In this document: positions 1-7,285 of the stretch, one piece after another
Position numbering within the stretch: position 1 is the first letter of the stretch
Layout of the letters: each line of letters begins with the position of its first letter
Virus record (IMG/VR): IMGVR_UViG_3300025133_000595
Span: 1-23,892 of that record
Reading direction: 5' to 3' (one strand)
Length of the DNA stretch: 23,892 nucleotides
Source of the DNA: a virus
Translations under genes and position numbers: made by a program
The notes under the pieces: generated by a model
The model's input: only the letters and a program-made list of their open reading frames with translations
Told to the model about the DNA's origin: nothing
The model's database searches: none

Positions 1-206
1 GTGCGTGGGCTGAGGACTGTAGTCTTACCTTCGGCACCCATGCCGTAGTGGTAATACGCCTCAAAGAAAGGGTCGCCATTCGGCGGACAGACAAGTCGCA
101 ACTGGTGCGTGCCTTCCTCTGGCTTCCAAAAGTTGTCTGAAGAGTCGCCTCCTCGGGTCGTAAGAGCAGCGTGCTTCTGCCGCATCTTTGCAAGATCAAT
201 ACCCAT
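1..206 (-). CDS. Single-stranded DNA-binding protein, gp32-like (N-terminal part, runs off left edge)
   Basis: Only the first 68 codons are in the window. The ATG at 206 follows a good ribosome binding site (AAGGAG, 8 nt upstream). The visible part has a basic start with LAKMRQKH, then DNFWKPEEGTHQLRLVCPP, then GDPFFEAYYHYG. The pattern F-W-K-P-x-E-G-x-x-x-[IL]-R-[IL]-x-P-P, followed some 10-15 residues later by a tyrosine/histidine-rich strand, is what I know from gp32-type ssDNA-binding proteins of T4-like phages. Those proteins coat single-stranded DNA in replication, recombination and repair. The zinc-binding and acidic C-terminal parts would lie outside the window, so the call rests on the N-terminus alone. 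A host-like promoter lies just upstream, which would suit early or middle expression, unlike the structural genes. Confidence 0.68.
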   Translation of the reverse strand, partial: MGIDLAKMRQKHAALTTRGGDSSDNFWKPEEGTHQLRLVCPPNGDPFFEAYYHYGMGAEGKTTVLSPR

Positions 207-242
207 GTGTTTCTCCTTTACTGGTTAGTTGACCGTGTATCT

Positions 243-270
243 ACTATACCACATCAGGAGAGGGTGTAAA
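243..270 (-). promoter_or_regulatory. Host-type (sigma70-like) promoter before the gp32-like gene
   Basis: On the minus strand TTTACA (265-270) is followed after 16 nt by TATAGT (243-248). Each box differs from the sigma70 consensus by one base. Transcription would start near 236, about 30 nt before the gp32-like ATG. It is the only clear pair of this kind I found between genes here. The function is inferred. Confidence 0.6.
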
Positions 271-271
271 G

Positions 272-706
272 TTAATTTTCTTCCGGCGAGTCTTCTATTT
301 TAAAAATCTTTACGACTTCAATAGGATAAGTCTGAAGTTTTTTTCCTTGGGTGAGAAGCATCGTATTGGTGTATTTTTCCCAGTCCAACTTCAGGTGCCG
401 ACCGGTTGCTCCCTCGTGCTCCATCGCTAAGGCCAGGTTGAGAGCGTTGATTGTATAGAGGGTATTGGTCTGCTTCTTGCGGTGCAGGCGCATCGTGTAC
501 AGACGAGGGTTAAAACTTTTCCCCCGTTCAGTCTGAGCATTGTAGGTTAAAATTTTCTTCGATGGGTCGCTAACATTCCGCAATAAGAAAATATAAGGAG
601 CCGTCAAATTAAGATGATCAGCGATAAATTGAACTTCATCGTGAATTTGCTGGTCCTCCTCTGTAGTAAGAAAGGACGCTAACAAAAAACCTTTTCGCTT
701 ATTCAC
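272..706 (-). CDS. Unknown conserved-looking phage protein, 144 aa, GTG start
   Basis: I do not recognise a named family. The start is GTG at 706, preceded by AGGGAGAATTCC, a good ribosome binding site. No in-frame ATG lies nearby, so GTG is the natural choice. The protein is soluble, with no signal peptide or membrane segment. It opens with MNKRKGFLLASFLTTEEDQQ, has a basic centre (RLYTMRLHRKKQTNTLYTIN, about residues 68-87), then a helical stretch ALNLALAMEHEGATG and a lysine-rich strand-like C-terminus ending in DSPEEN. The basic centre could touch nucleic acid, but nothing proves it. It follows the tubulin-like gene after a 66-nt gap that holds a copy of the recurrent promoter motif, and it precedes the gp32-like gene. 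A helper in replication or gene regulation is possible; this is only from position. Confidence 0.8.
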   Translation of the reverse strand: MNKRKGFLLASFLTTEEDQQIHDEVQFIADHLNLTAPYIFLLRNVSDPSKKILTYNAQTERGKSFNPRLYTMRLHRKKQTNTLYTINALNLALAMEHEGATGRHLKLDWEKYTNTMLLTQGKKLQTYPIEVVKIFKIEDSPEEN

Positions 707-733
707 GGAATTCTCCCTATTGATCTCATAAAG

Positions 734-763
734 CTAACTATTCTAAATAGTCTAAAAAGTTAG
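734..763 (-). promoter_or_regulatory. Recurrent motif GACTATTTA (744-752) inside an inverted repeat
   Basis: The minus strand reads GACTATTTA at 744-752, 37 nt before the GTG start at 706. It sits between inverted arms CTAACT/AGTTAG (734-739 and 758-763), and an inner CTATT-TAG-AATAG can also pair. The same nonamer precedes other genes of this window, so I read it as a phage late-promoter element. The flanking inverted repeat is special to this copy and may mark a protein site or the 3' end of the tubulin-like message. Confidence 0.5.
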
Positions 764-772
764 ATTCGGCAA

Positions 773-1633
773 TCAAGAGTGTTGGGCAAAATCCTGAATT
801 TTATCTGTGTATCCAGCGCACAATACCATTATATTTTCAAATGTAGTTTCGTACACGGAGAAGCTCGCAGAAGCAGTCTCGGTTTTATAACGCTTTACGT
901 GGGATTTGATCTTCTGCATAAGGGAGCCATCCGATTCCATCATCGATGCGGGGATACCATAGAAGAAATGATAGGAGTTGGGCTCGGACAAGGGAAAGAA
1001 GAGTCTTACATCGCCCTGATCCTCCTCAAGCGAAGAGAGTCCAAAAGAACTCATGCGAGACCATGGAGTAGTATCCAAGGAGGTTGAAAGAACGGGGTCC
1101 GTGTGATTATAATAATTCACCATAGCGAACCCATACGCGATAAGGTGGGCTACACTTTTTTCGTACTCCTGTATCGGTACATCACCCACATACGACTCAA
1201 CAGTTGGTCGGTCTACGAGTAATAATTGTTCCAGAATCCCACTTCTGGCATACTCCTGCAACACCTTGAAGGCTATCTTGTCATCTCGTCGTTCGATGTG
1301 TGACATCATGGTACGATCCGGGCAGACATACAGTACATTTAATTTAGCGTGGCTGATAGTTTCTAAAAGACGTAACAACACACCGTTAATAGCCTCTCCG
1401 CCGCCGGTGGCCACCAGAACGTGGTCCCCATCTTTGATGGACCGCAGGTAGATATAAGCCTCTTCTGCGTCAAAATTCTTTTCATATTCTTCCATGTTGT
1501 CACAGGGATCAAGAGCGAGAGTGCCCCGCTCCTTGAGGTGTGTCCCTATCTTATAGATGCGATATTCTGGGTGCTCGGAAAGTTCCTCAGCAAGTCGTAC
1601 CCCCATCTCCCCGAGACCTATCACTTTATCCAT
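773..1633 (-). CDS. FtsZ/tubulin-like protein (putative, degenerate GTPase signature)
   Basis: This 286-aa protein follows the FtsZ/tubulin plan by eye. A first strand and loop VIGLGEMGVRLAEEL (4-18) stand where FtsZ has its glycine-rich T1 loop. HVLVATGGGEAINGVLLRLL (71-90) stands at the T4 signature loop GGGTGTG, with three glycines kept but the T-G-[ST]-G half lost. Then come LNVLYVC (98-104) and RRDDKIAFKVLQEYARSG (115-132), like strand S5 and helix H5 before the ribose-binding turn. Next are LLLVDRP, a long helix like H7, and LDTTPWSRMSSFGLSS, which aligns with the FtsZ T7-loop region (D..D..T.M...G). The strict NxDxxD is not present, so GTP hydrolysis may be changed or absent. The start ATG overlaps the polymerase stop by 8 nt, so the two are likely co-translated. 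A Rossmann-type NAD-binding protein is the main alternative. Confidence 0.55.
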   Translation of the reverse strand: MDKVIGLGEMGVRLAEELSEHPEYRIYKIGTHLKERGTLALDPCDNMEEYEKNFDAEEAYIYLRSIKDGDHVLVATGGGEAINGVLLRLLETISHAKLNVLYVCPDRTMMSHIERRDDKIAFKVLQEYARSGILEQLLLVDRPTVESYVGDVPIQEYEKSVAHLIAYGFAMVNYYNHTDPVLSTSLDTTPWSRMSSFGLSSLEEDQGDVRLFFPLSEPNSYHFFYGIPASMMESDGSLMQKIKSHVKRYKTETASASFSVYETTFENIMVLCAGYTDKIQDFAQHS

Positions 1634-2849
1634 TACTCATCCCTTTCATTTTTCCAAGCGTCTTTCCACTACTCATGTTAATTTTGAAAGACCCAAATCG
1701 TGTAGACGACATTAACTCAACTATAGAATTAATTAGGTGTTCATCCTCCTTTTTGAAATCTAAAACAACTGCATCATGAATAAGGAAAGCAATACGGGTG
1801 CCGGTGCCGTGAGTCCGTAAAAGTTGATCCACTTTAAGAAATTGCAAAAGAGCTAAGTCGGCGGCGGTGGACTGCACTAAATAATTTAAAGCATGATGTT
1901 CAGAAGTATTAGGGATGATCTTGTGGTAGGGAGTAGAGATCTGAGTGCCATCCCAATATTTATCAAGGAGATTATCCTTTTGATAGTAGTCTTCTAATTT
2001 TTTCATTACCTCGGGAGACGCAGCAGTTCGCGAGCCATAGAGCCACGCAAAAAACATAGTTTTGGCTTCCTCTCGGGTGGTGCCCGGAGGAAAGACAGTC
2101 TTTAAGTGGAATTGGTGAATGTCGTCGGGGGGCTGCGGCCTTTCGAGCAATCCGAGAAGGGTACGGATTTCCGCCCCGTTGAAATCGAACTCTAGGTAAT
2201 AATCATTATGAGGAAGAATAGCATCCCGGAAAATCCTATTGAGTGTCAGGATGGGAAACGAACCTTTGGTAGTGGTAAGCCGACCCGTCTTCGTGCCAAA
2301 AAGATCGTAGGACACACAAGACGAGCCCTCTAAAAGTTTGCCACACTGATTATGATACTTGGGATTGGTAGCATATGAAGAGATAAGACGCTTGTCTATG
2401 CGAACAGGGTGCTGGGATATCTCCGATACGAGCATCTGCATTTTTTTATAAAAGTCATAACGGGCAGGCTTGGGCGTGCTCTCAAAAACATGATGGGTTA
2501 TTTTATTCTTTACCTCACACAATTCAACGAGAAAACGGGTAGGCACCAAATCATAAAAACATGTGTCGCTTAAATCTACACGTGCAATATTGAGAGAGCG
2601 TCTAAAAGCCTGTAGGCGACTATAAACATCATCCCAATCGTCCTTAAGGTATTCGGGCAAAACGGATTCTAAGGAGCGCCCCTCTAAATATAAGTTTGCA
2701 TATTCTATGTTGTCATTCCCCCTCAGATACGGAGCATATCTCCATGTCTGAGATAAGTCCGCAGGAAAATGAGCGGGGTCAAAAAGCAGAGTATTGTCGG
2801 CATAAATTCCCACACACTCGTCCTTATCATCTAAGGTCTGAAATATCAT
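1626..2849 (-). CDS. Family A DNA polymerase, short form without exonuclease domain
   Basis: The polymerase core is clear. TKTGRLTT (186-193) is the T-G-R-L motif. FDFNGAEIR (221-229) is motif A, with catalytic D222 and the steric-gate E227. The O helix is complete: R259, K263, F267, Y271-G272 in the spacing R-x3-K-x3-F-x3-YG. N322 and Q326-STAAD match the N-x3-Q-G-T-A-A-D motif of E. coli Pol I, while its preceding Arg is replaced (H318). IHDA (357-360) is motif C, keeping D359 but with Ala for the usual Glu of HDE. Both metal-binding aspartates are present, so activity is plausible. At 407 aa it is far shorter than Klenow or T7 gp5: the first 130 residues show no DEDD exonuclease motifs. 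The gene starts 11 nt after a putative virion gene and has only a weak ribosome binding site (GCGAG). T4-like phages usually use a family B polymerase, so this may be the replicative enzyme of a diverged line or an accessory repair enzyme. Confidence 0.88.
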   Translation of the reverse strand: MIFQTLDDKDECVGIYADNTLLFDPAHFPADLSQTWRYAPYLRGNDNIEYANLYLEGRSLESVLPEYLKDDWDDVYSRLQAFRRSLNIARVDLSDTCFYDLVPTRFLVELCEVKNKITHHVFESTPKPARYDFYKKMQMLVSEISQHPVRIDKRLISSYATNPKYHNQCGKLLEGSSCVSYDLFGTKTGRLTTTKGSFPILTLNRIFRDAILPHNDYYLEFDFNGAEIRTLLGLLERPQPPDDIHQFHLKTVFPPGTTREEAKTMFFAWLYGSRTAASPEVMKKLEDYYQKDNLLDKYWDGTQISTPYHKIIPNTSEHHALNYLVQSTAADLALLQFLKVDQLLRTHGTGTRIAFLIHDAVVLDFKKEDEHLINSIVELMSSTRFGSFKINMSSGKTLGKMKGMSNG

Positions 2850-2860
2850 TGGTCTCGCTT

Positions 2861-4327
2861 TTAGTAGAGATCTGGTATCATTATACCTTCAACGTAGTCT
2901 AATGTTAATGCGGCGGATCGATAGGGTCCTATAAAATTTTCCTGGAGGTATCGGCGGGCTCGATCAAATCGGTCAGACGGCGAAAGCTCATATATATTAA
3001 ACAAACTCTGAAGGCGTGCAGCGTCTTGGGAAGGAGAATAAGTGTGTTGGCGCTCGCGAGCGCGGGAAAGATAAAGAGATTTTAAGAGCCACCGCTCCCC
3101 ATATGTCTTATTGAAGGTGGTGGCATCGGCTGGCTGGCGATGAATTATGGCAGTCTGGGCTCCGCACCGCTGAGCGGTGGGGGAGAAAGTATCCCGCATC
3201 GTAAAGAAGGGCTCAAATTCAACCAGCGCATTATAAAAAGACAATAGATAGGTGGTTAATTCTGCCGGATCTCGGTCCCACACCTCGTTATAGGCGACTG
3301 AAAACAAGATTTCAAATGCTCGTTGCTGGGTGGATCCCCTCACCTCTTGATAGGCTAAGTAGCCAGTGTGAGGTTGGGCGTCTTCCGTAAAATAAACATT
3401 CACATGACGGACTACATCTTCCATGCCGGGTACATTACTGTATCCAAAAGCCCGCGGGCCATTTTCCGGGTCCCCAAAATAAGGCTCACAAGTATCGATA
3501 GGGAGATTGTTGAGTAAAAATCCGTCGGGCTCTATCCCGTACATATACTCCTGCATAGCGGGACTGCGGATATCAGCGATGAAGCGCCAGGGAATATTCT
3601 TATCTACCGCAAACCCATATTGAGCCGCCATGCGCCCGACCATCTCAAAATTTAAATCCTTGAAAATATAACTTTTCGAAAAATCTTCATCATATTTAGC
3701 GTCGGTATTCATTTCGACCATCAGTCCGGTGGACAGTGGACTCACATAACTGCTCTCTAAAAAGCCAGAATAAGTTAAGGGTCCTGCTTGGGATAATAGG
3801 TTCTCTACAAAATCATCAAAGATTTGTAAGAAAGTATCTACCCCCCGAATTTTCTGGGCTCTCCCTGGCGCGCTTAAATACTCGTCATTGAAAGCCGGGT
3901 ACACTACATCAAACATATATTTTTCATATTCCAAAGCCGGAGAAGCCCATCCTTTACCAGCTAAGGGTTGGGACCATGGACTGTTCTCATAGAGTTGCCC
4001 ATTCCTTACGAGGGTCTGGAGGCGCAAGGAAAAATCCGCCCACGCATCTGCCACGAAATCTAAAGCAAAATGGGTGCCACCGTTCCCATACCACAGGGGA
4101 CGAAGGCGGCTTTCTTCTACCGTCACCACATTCCCCTTATGATTTATGGTGCCATAAAAGCGATCAGCGCCCCAGGTATCCATAAAATTAGGCAAAAGAT
4201 TCTCTGGGAATACCACCTTTGCGTAATGCTGCCTTTCTTGGAATATTTCCCGGCTATTATCTCCGTTTTCCCCATACGCGTAAGCCGACGGGTTGTCTTG
4301 GGGGTTGGGCTTATCTTGACGTACCAT
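2861..4327 (-). CDS. Putative virion/baseplate-associated protein, 488 aa, function unknown
   Basis: The protein is soluble and rich in aromatic residues, with no signal peptide or membrane segment. It opens with a low-complexity tail (MVRQDKPNPQDNPSAYAYGE), then HYAKVVFPENLLPNF and WGADRFYGTINHKGNVVTVE. Further on come several F/Y/W-rich stretches such as FLESSYVSPLSTGLMVEM and VNVYFTEDAQPHTGYLAYQE. The last 70 residues are helical and basic. I recall proteins of this style from structural clusters of T4-like aquatic phages, but I cannot name a family. It starts 6 nt after the hub-like gene and runs straight into the polymerase gene, so it is part of the late baseplate transcript. A wedge, spike or fibre-attachment role is possible. 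Confidence 0.75.
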   Translation of the reverse strand: MVRQDKPNPQDNPSAYAYGENGDNSREIFQERQHYAKVVFPENLLPNFMDTWGADRFYGTINHKGNVVTVEESRLRPLWYGNGGTHFALDFVADAWADFSLRLQTLVRNGQLYENSPWSQPLAGKGWASPALEYEKYMFDVVYPAFNDEYLSAPGRAQKIRGVDTFLQIFDDFVENLLSQAGPLTYSGFLESSYVSPLSTGLMVEMNTDAKYDEDFSKSYIFKDLNFEMVGRMAAQYGFAVDKNIPWRFIADIRSPAMQEYMYGIEPDGFLLNNLPIDTCEPYFGDPENGPRAFGYSNVPGMEDVVRHVNVYFTEDAQPHTGYLAYQEVRGSTQQRAFEILFSVAYNEVWDRDPAELTTYLLSFYNALVEFEPFFTMRDTFSPTAQRCGAQTAIIHRQPADATTFNKTYGERWLLKSLYLSRARERQHTYSPSQDAARLQSLFNIYELSPSDRFDRARRYLQENFIGPYRSAALTLDYVEGIMIPDLY

Positions 4328-4333
4328 AATATT

Positions 4334-6895
4334 CTACCCCATTGTCCTCTTTTCAAAGACGCACTCAATTTGAGTAGTGTAACCTTTGGCACTAATATTG
4401 TGTTGAGATTTAACCACGCGATAATATCCCCCCAAAGCCAATACTTCATTACCCATAGCCCCAAGTGCCATGCGACTATCTACATAGATCAAATCACCAT
4501 TCCTATGGATACTGTTGCCAACCATGTCGATGGTGATATTCTGCGGCAAAAATAGAGCACGTGCGGCGGCGGAGGATTGCATACCTGAAGTAGAAGAATA
4601 GTGAGCGGACTCAATATTAAGGGCTTTGAAGTGGGCTTGATCCATTTTCCGGAAATTAAACTTTTTGGCTATCCCACACTCGGCTCCAATAATATAATGA
4701 AAGACGCCATCATCTTCATCCTGCTTTCTATTCCCTTTGCGCGTGGCGTGGTTGACCTGCCGTGCAAATACCACATAATAGTTGTAAATAGGGGCAGCCA
4801 CGTTATCAGTGAGTTGCCTGTTTTTTAAGGCAGTCGGAAAAGACTTGATCATTTCTTCCGTTAAAATATGAATATTCTGATGATCATCAAGCTCCTGCAC
4901 GTCCCAAAAACTACTATAGAGACTCATATCAAAGATAAGGCGCAGGCGATATTCGCTCACCTCGTTCATCAGGCGACCCACCATGCTCATGAGATCATCT
5001 ATGAACCGCTTAAAGGGATAAGTTTTAGCCCCAGTAGCTACTACATTATCATAAAAAAATTGACTTACATATTCTATCGAGATTGGGAGGTTATATAAGG
5101 CCTCGAAGCGGTCGGCAGAAGCACTGCCATACCCTGGAATGCCCAAGTCATATGGAGAGAAACTCCCCAGAATGAGATTCACGTCATGACGCAATTGTGC
5201 TTTCTTCATAGCGGTAGAAATTAAATCTCCCAGGCGCACAAAATAAATGCGGCGCGTTGCATCAGTGGGGGCGTCAGCCCCTTTGGAGATAGTATCAGCC
5301 TGTTCAGGGCTGGACGAGCTATCGACAGTATCATAGGACTTAACCAAGTCTTTGAGTCGGTCTTTCAACTCGGCGCGGCTGTGGGCAAGGGCACTACTCA
5401 CCTCGACAGTTTCGCTTGCCCCAAAAGACTTCGCTGGGTCGGCTTTCACCGTCCCTACAAATACCTTGTGACGATCGATCATCGAGCCCAAAAAACCTTC
5501 TAACCTTTCGGCCATCTGAGCTTTCTGCACTTTGTCGTAGGCGCTTTCAAGGGGGCCCATCCATCTCAATATGTCCTCGTGATTATTGTCGGGATCGGGT
5601 GCGCCTTTATACTTTAACCGTAATAGACTTAACTTGTCCATTAAAATGTCTGTCTCCTCAATAAGCTTGGCGGCGCGAACGGTCGCCAGGGTTTGACCAT
5701 CAGGTCCTTTAACGAGAGGGGTGCCAGACTTCCCTTTGCCTTTGCTTACAATAGATGCGAGGTAGCCGTCAGCCCACACATCCTCAAGATTAATATCATC
5801 TACCGGGATGGAGGTACCCTTGCTTATTAAATCATCTTTTGTATTATGAGACCCGAAGACATCGGAGGTAGGGCTTGTAATATAATTATCGGTACTCCCC
5901 ACATACTGAATACTTAAAGTAGTGGGACCCTCTTGTTGGAAATTAACATTATAATCCACCAGATTTAGCATAATAACCCGCTGCATAACCTGAACCGATT
6001 CCAGAAACCTATTTAGTTTTTGGCGTTTAGTAGCCTGATCTTTCCCGCGGAACAGTTTTATTAATTGTCGCTGACTTCCTTTTGGGACAGCCCACCCCAC
6101 GGTGACTCGGAGTTGGCGAAAGTCATTCTTTAACCCCGCGTTAAAATCGGTACTGGTGGAGACGGCTTTACTGTCGGTGATCGTCTTCATGGCCTCGGCA
6201 ATTTTTGACTCTAAGGCTTTAATACGAGACGCTTCAGTATCGGCTGCCTTACGCGACTCGGCGTCTAAGGGCTTTGCATGAGGAGTCCGCAACCCATTAG
6301 TAAAAAGAAATTTTAAATAGTTGATATTGAGAAGTTCCACCAATGACCCAAAATATAATTCTAAGTTAGCCCCAATGATACGGTCACCTTCGTGCTTATT
6401 ATCATAGTTCCAACTAAAACTCTTGATGCCTACGTTAGATCCGCCAGGGCGGCGGGGTCCAAAAACCTCGTCTAAGGTGCCGGCGTTTCGCCGGGTTTGG
6501 GCCAGGCTGCGTGCAAGGGCGGCGGAGGTGTGATCCCCAAAATAAACTTCTTCTTCGTTGCCTTGGTTATCGCGGATATAGAACCGCATATGAGGTTCTA
6601 AGACCGAGAGCACATTAGGACAAGCATGGACAAACTCGCCGGCGATCGGTGGATTGACCAAAGTAGAGACGAGGACATCGGGGTCCTCGGTATAAGGATA
6701 AAGTCCGTTTATGAGTGTATCCGCACGTGAATCATCAAACCCCTGAAGGGAGGTGGTCAAGCCATCGTCGCGGGCGTAGTGTGCGGCATCCAACACCACA
6801 CTGGTATGACTCACAATCTTGTACAAGTTCTTCAACAATAACAGTTGGCTGGGCTTGGGAGATCTTGACTGCGCTTTACCTGTGGGTCGAGCCAT
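4334..6895 (-). CDS. Large baseplate protein, probable hub component (853 aa)
   Basis: Its position between the gp53-like gene and another structural gene, and its size, point to the baseplate. About residues 155-190 contain KSFSWNYDNKHEGDRIIGAN followed by a strand-rich run (LELYFGSL), a layout I associate with hub-type proteins (T4 gp27, phage P2 gpD). The last 65 residues hold IHRNGDLIYVDS, a glycine/alanine-rich turn, then LGGYYRVVKSQHNISAKGYT and TTQIECVFEKR. This strand pattern (short beta barrel ending G-G-Y-Y-x-V, then S.G..T.L) is typical of the C-terminal part of hub proteins. The middle (about 215-245 and 475-560) is helical and charged. It begins directly at the stop codon of the previous gene (TAGATG). 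T4 gp27 has 391 aa, so this is over twice as long, and fusion of hub and another module is likely. The exact role is inferred. Confidence 0.62.
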   Translation of the reverse strand: MARPTGKAQSRSPKPSQLLLLKNLYKIVSHTSVVLDAAHYARDDGLTTSLQGFDDSRADTLINGLYPYTEDPDVLVSTLVNPPIAGEFVHACPNVLSVLEPHMRFYIRDNQGNEEEVYFGDHTSAALARSLAQTRRNAGTLDEVFGPRRPGGSNVGIKSFSWNYDNKHEGDRIIGANLELYFGSLVELLNINYLKFLFTNGLRTPHAKPLDAESRKAADTEASRIKALESKIAEAMKTITDSKAVSTSTDFNAGLKNDFRQLRVTVGWAVPKGSQRQLIKLFRGKDQATKRQKLNRFLESVQVMQRVIMLNLVDYNVNFQQEGPTTLSIQYVGSTDNYITSPTSDVFGSHNTKDDLISKGTSIPVDDINLEDVWADGYLASIVSKGKGKSGTPLVKGPDGQTLATVRAAKLIEETDILMDKLSLLRLKYKGAPDPDNNHEDILRWMGPLESAYDKVQKAQMAERLEGFLGSMIDRHKVFVGTVKADPAKSFGASETVEVSSALAHSRAELKDRLKDLVKSYDTVDSSSSPEQADTISKGADAPTDATRRIYFVRLGDLISTAMKKAQLRHDVNLILGSFSPYDLGIPGYGSASADRFEALYNLPISIEYVSQFFYDNVVATGAKTYPFKRFIDDLMSMVGRLMNEVSEYRLRLIFDMSLYSSFWDVQELDDHQNIHILTEEMIKSFPTALKNRQLTDNVAAPIYNYYVVFARQVNHATRKGNRKQDEDDGVFHYIIGAECGIAKKFNFRKMDQAHFKALNIESAHYSSTSGMQSSAAARALFLPQNITIDMVGNSIHRNGDLIYVDSRMALGAMGNEVLALGGYYRVVKSQHNISAKGYTTQIECVFEKRTMG

Positions 6896-7234
6896 CTAAA
6901 AGTACTCCAATACTCGTTCTAAGGGGCGTGGGACATAATAAATATCCCCTACTTTAAAATCCGCCTCCGAAGCTTTCTGATTAAACCAGGCAATAATCCA
7001 CCAATATTGAGGAGTACCATACTGTTCATACGCAATATTATACAACTTATCCGTGGCCCCCCACACCTGCGGGTCTCCAGCCAGCGCGGAAGCGCCAAAT
7101 AATGACGGGTAATTAATGGGACGAGAGGCATATTGCTGAATCTGTGTAACACCCCTTTGGGCAAAAAGAGCATCTCGATACCCTTCGGTGGCATTGAGAA
7201 AGATAGGAATTTTTGTATATCGTGAATAAGCCAT
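6896..7234 (-). CDS. Baseplate wedge protein, gp53/LysM-like
   Basis: This 112-aa protein has a short N-terminal part (SRYTKIPIFLNATEGYRD) and a C-terminal LysM-like module: DKLYNIAYEQYGTPQYWWII, then AWFNQ and the closing KVGDIYYVPRP. The sequence L-x-x-I-A-x-x-x-Y-G-x-x-x-x-W-x-x-I-x-x-x-N ... G-x-x-x-x-x-P is the standard LysM pattern. T4 gp53 and the small baseplate proteins of many myoviruses carry it; they bind at the wedge-tube interface rather than to the cell wall. The ATG at 7234 has GGAGA 10 nt upstream. The stop TAG touches the ATG of the next gene. A longer open frame shifted by one base (from 7311) covers this gene but lacks the LysM pattern. Confidence 0.8.
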   Translation of the reverse strand: MAYSRYTKIPIFLNATEGYRDALFAQRGVTQIQQYASRPINYPSLFGASALAGDPQVWGATDKLYNIAYEQYGTPQYWWIIAWFNQKASEADFKVGDIYYVPRPLERVLEYF

Positions 7235-7285
7235 TGGTGTTTTATCTCCGCATCGTAGTTGGTAGGATTAATATCTAAAAGGGTA

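Noticed and set aside
4070-4555. Plus-strand open frame of 161 aa
   Set aside because: It lies antisense over two well-supported genes, has no ribosome binding site, and its composition looks like a shadow.
6314-6321. ACTATTTA inside the hub-like gene
   Set aside because: It is far from any start codon (next start downstream about 2 kb away), so I treat it as a chance copy; it shows that the 8-mer alone is not sufficient.
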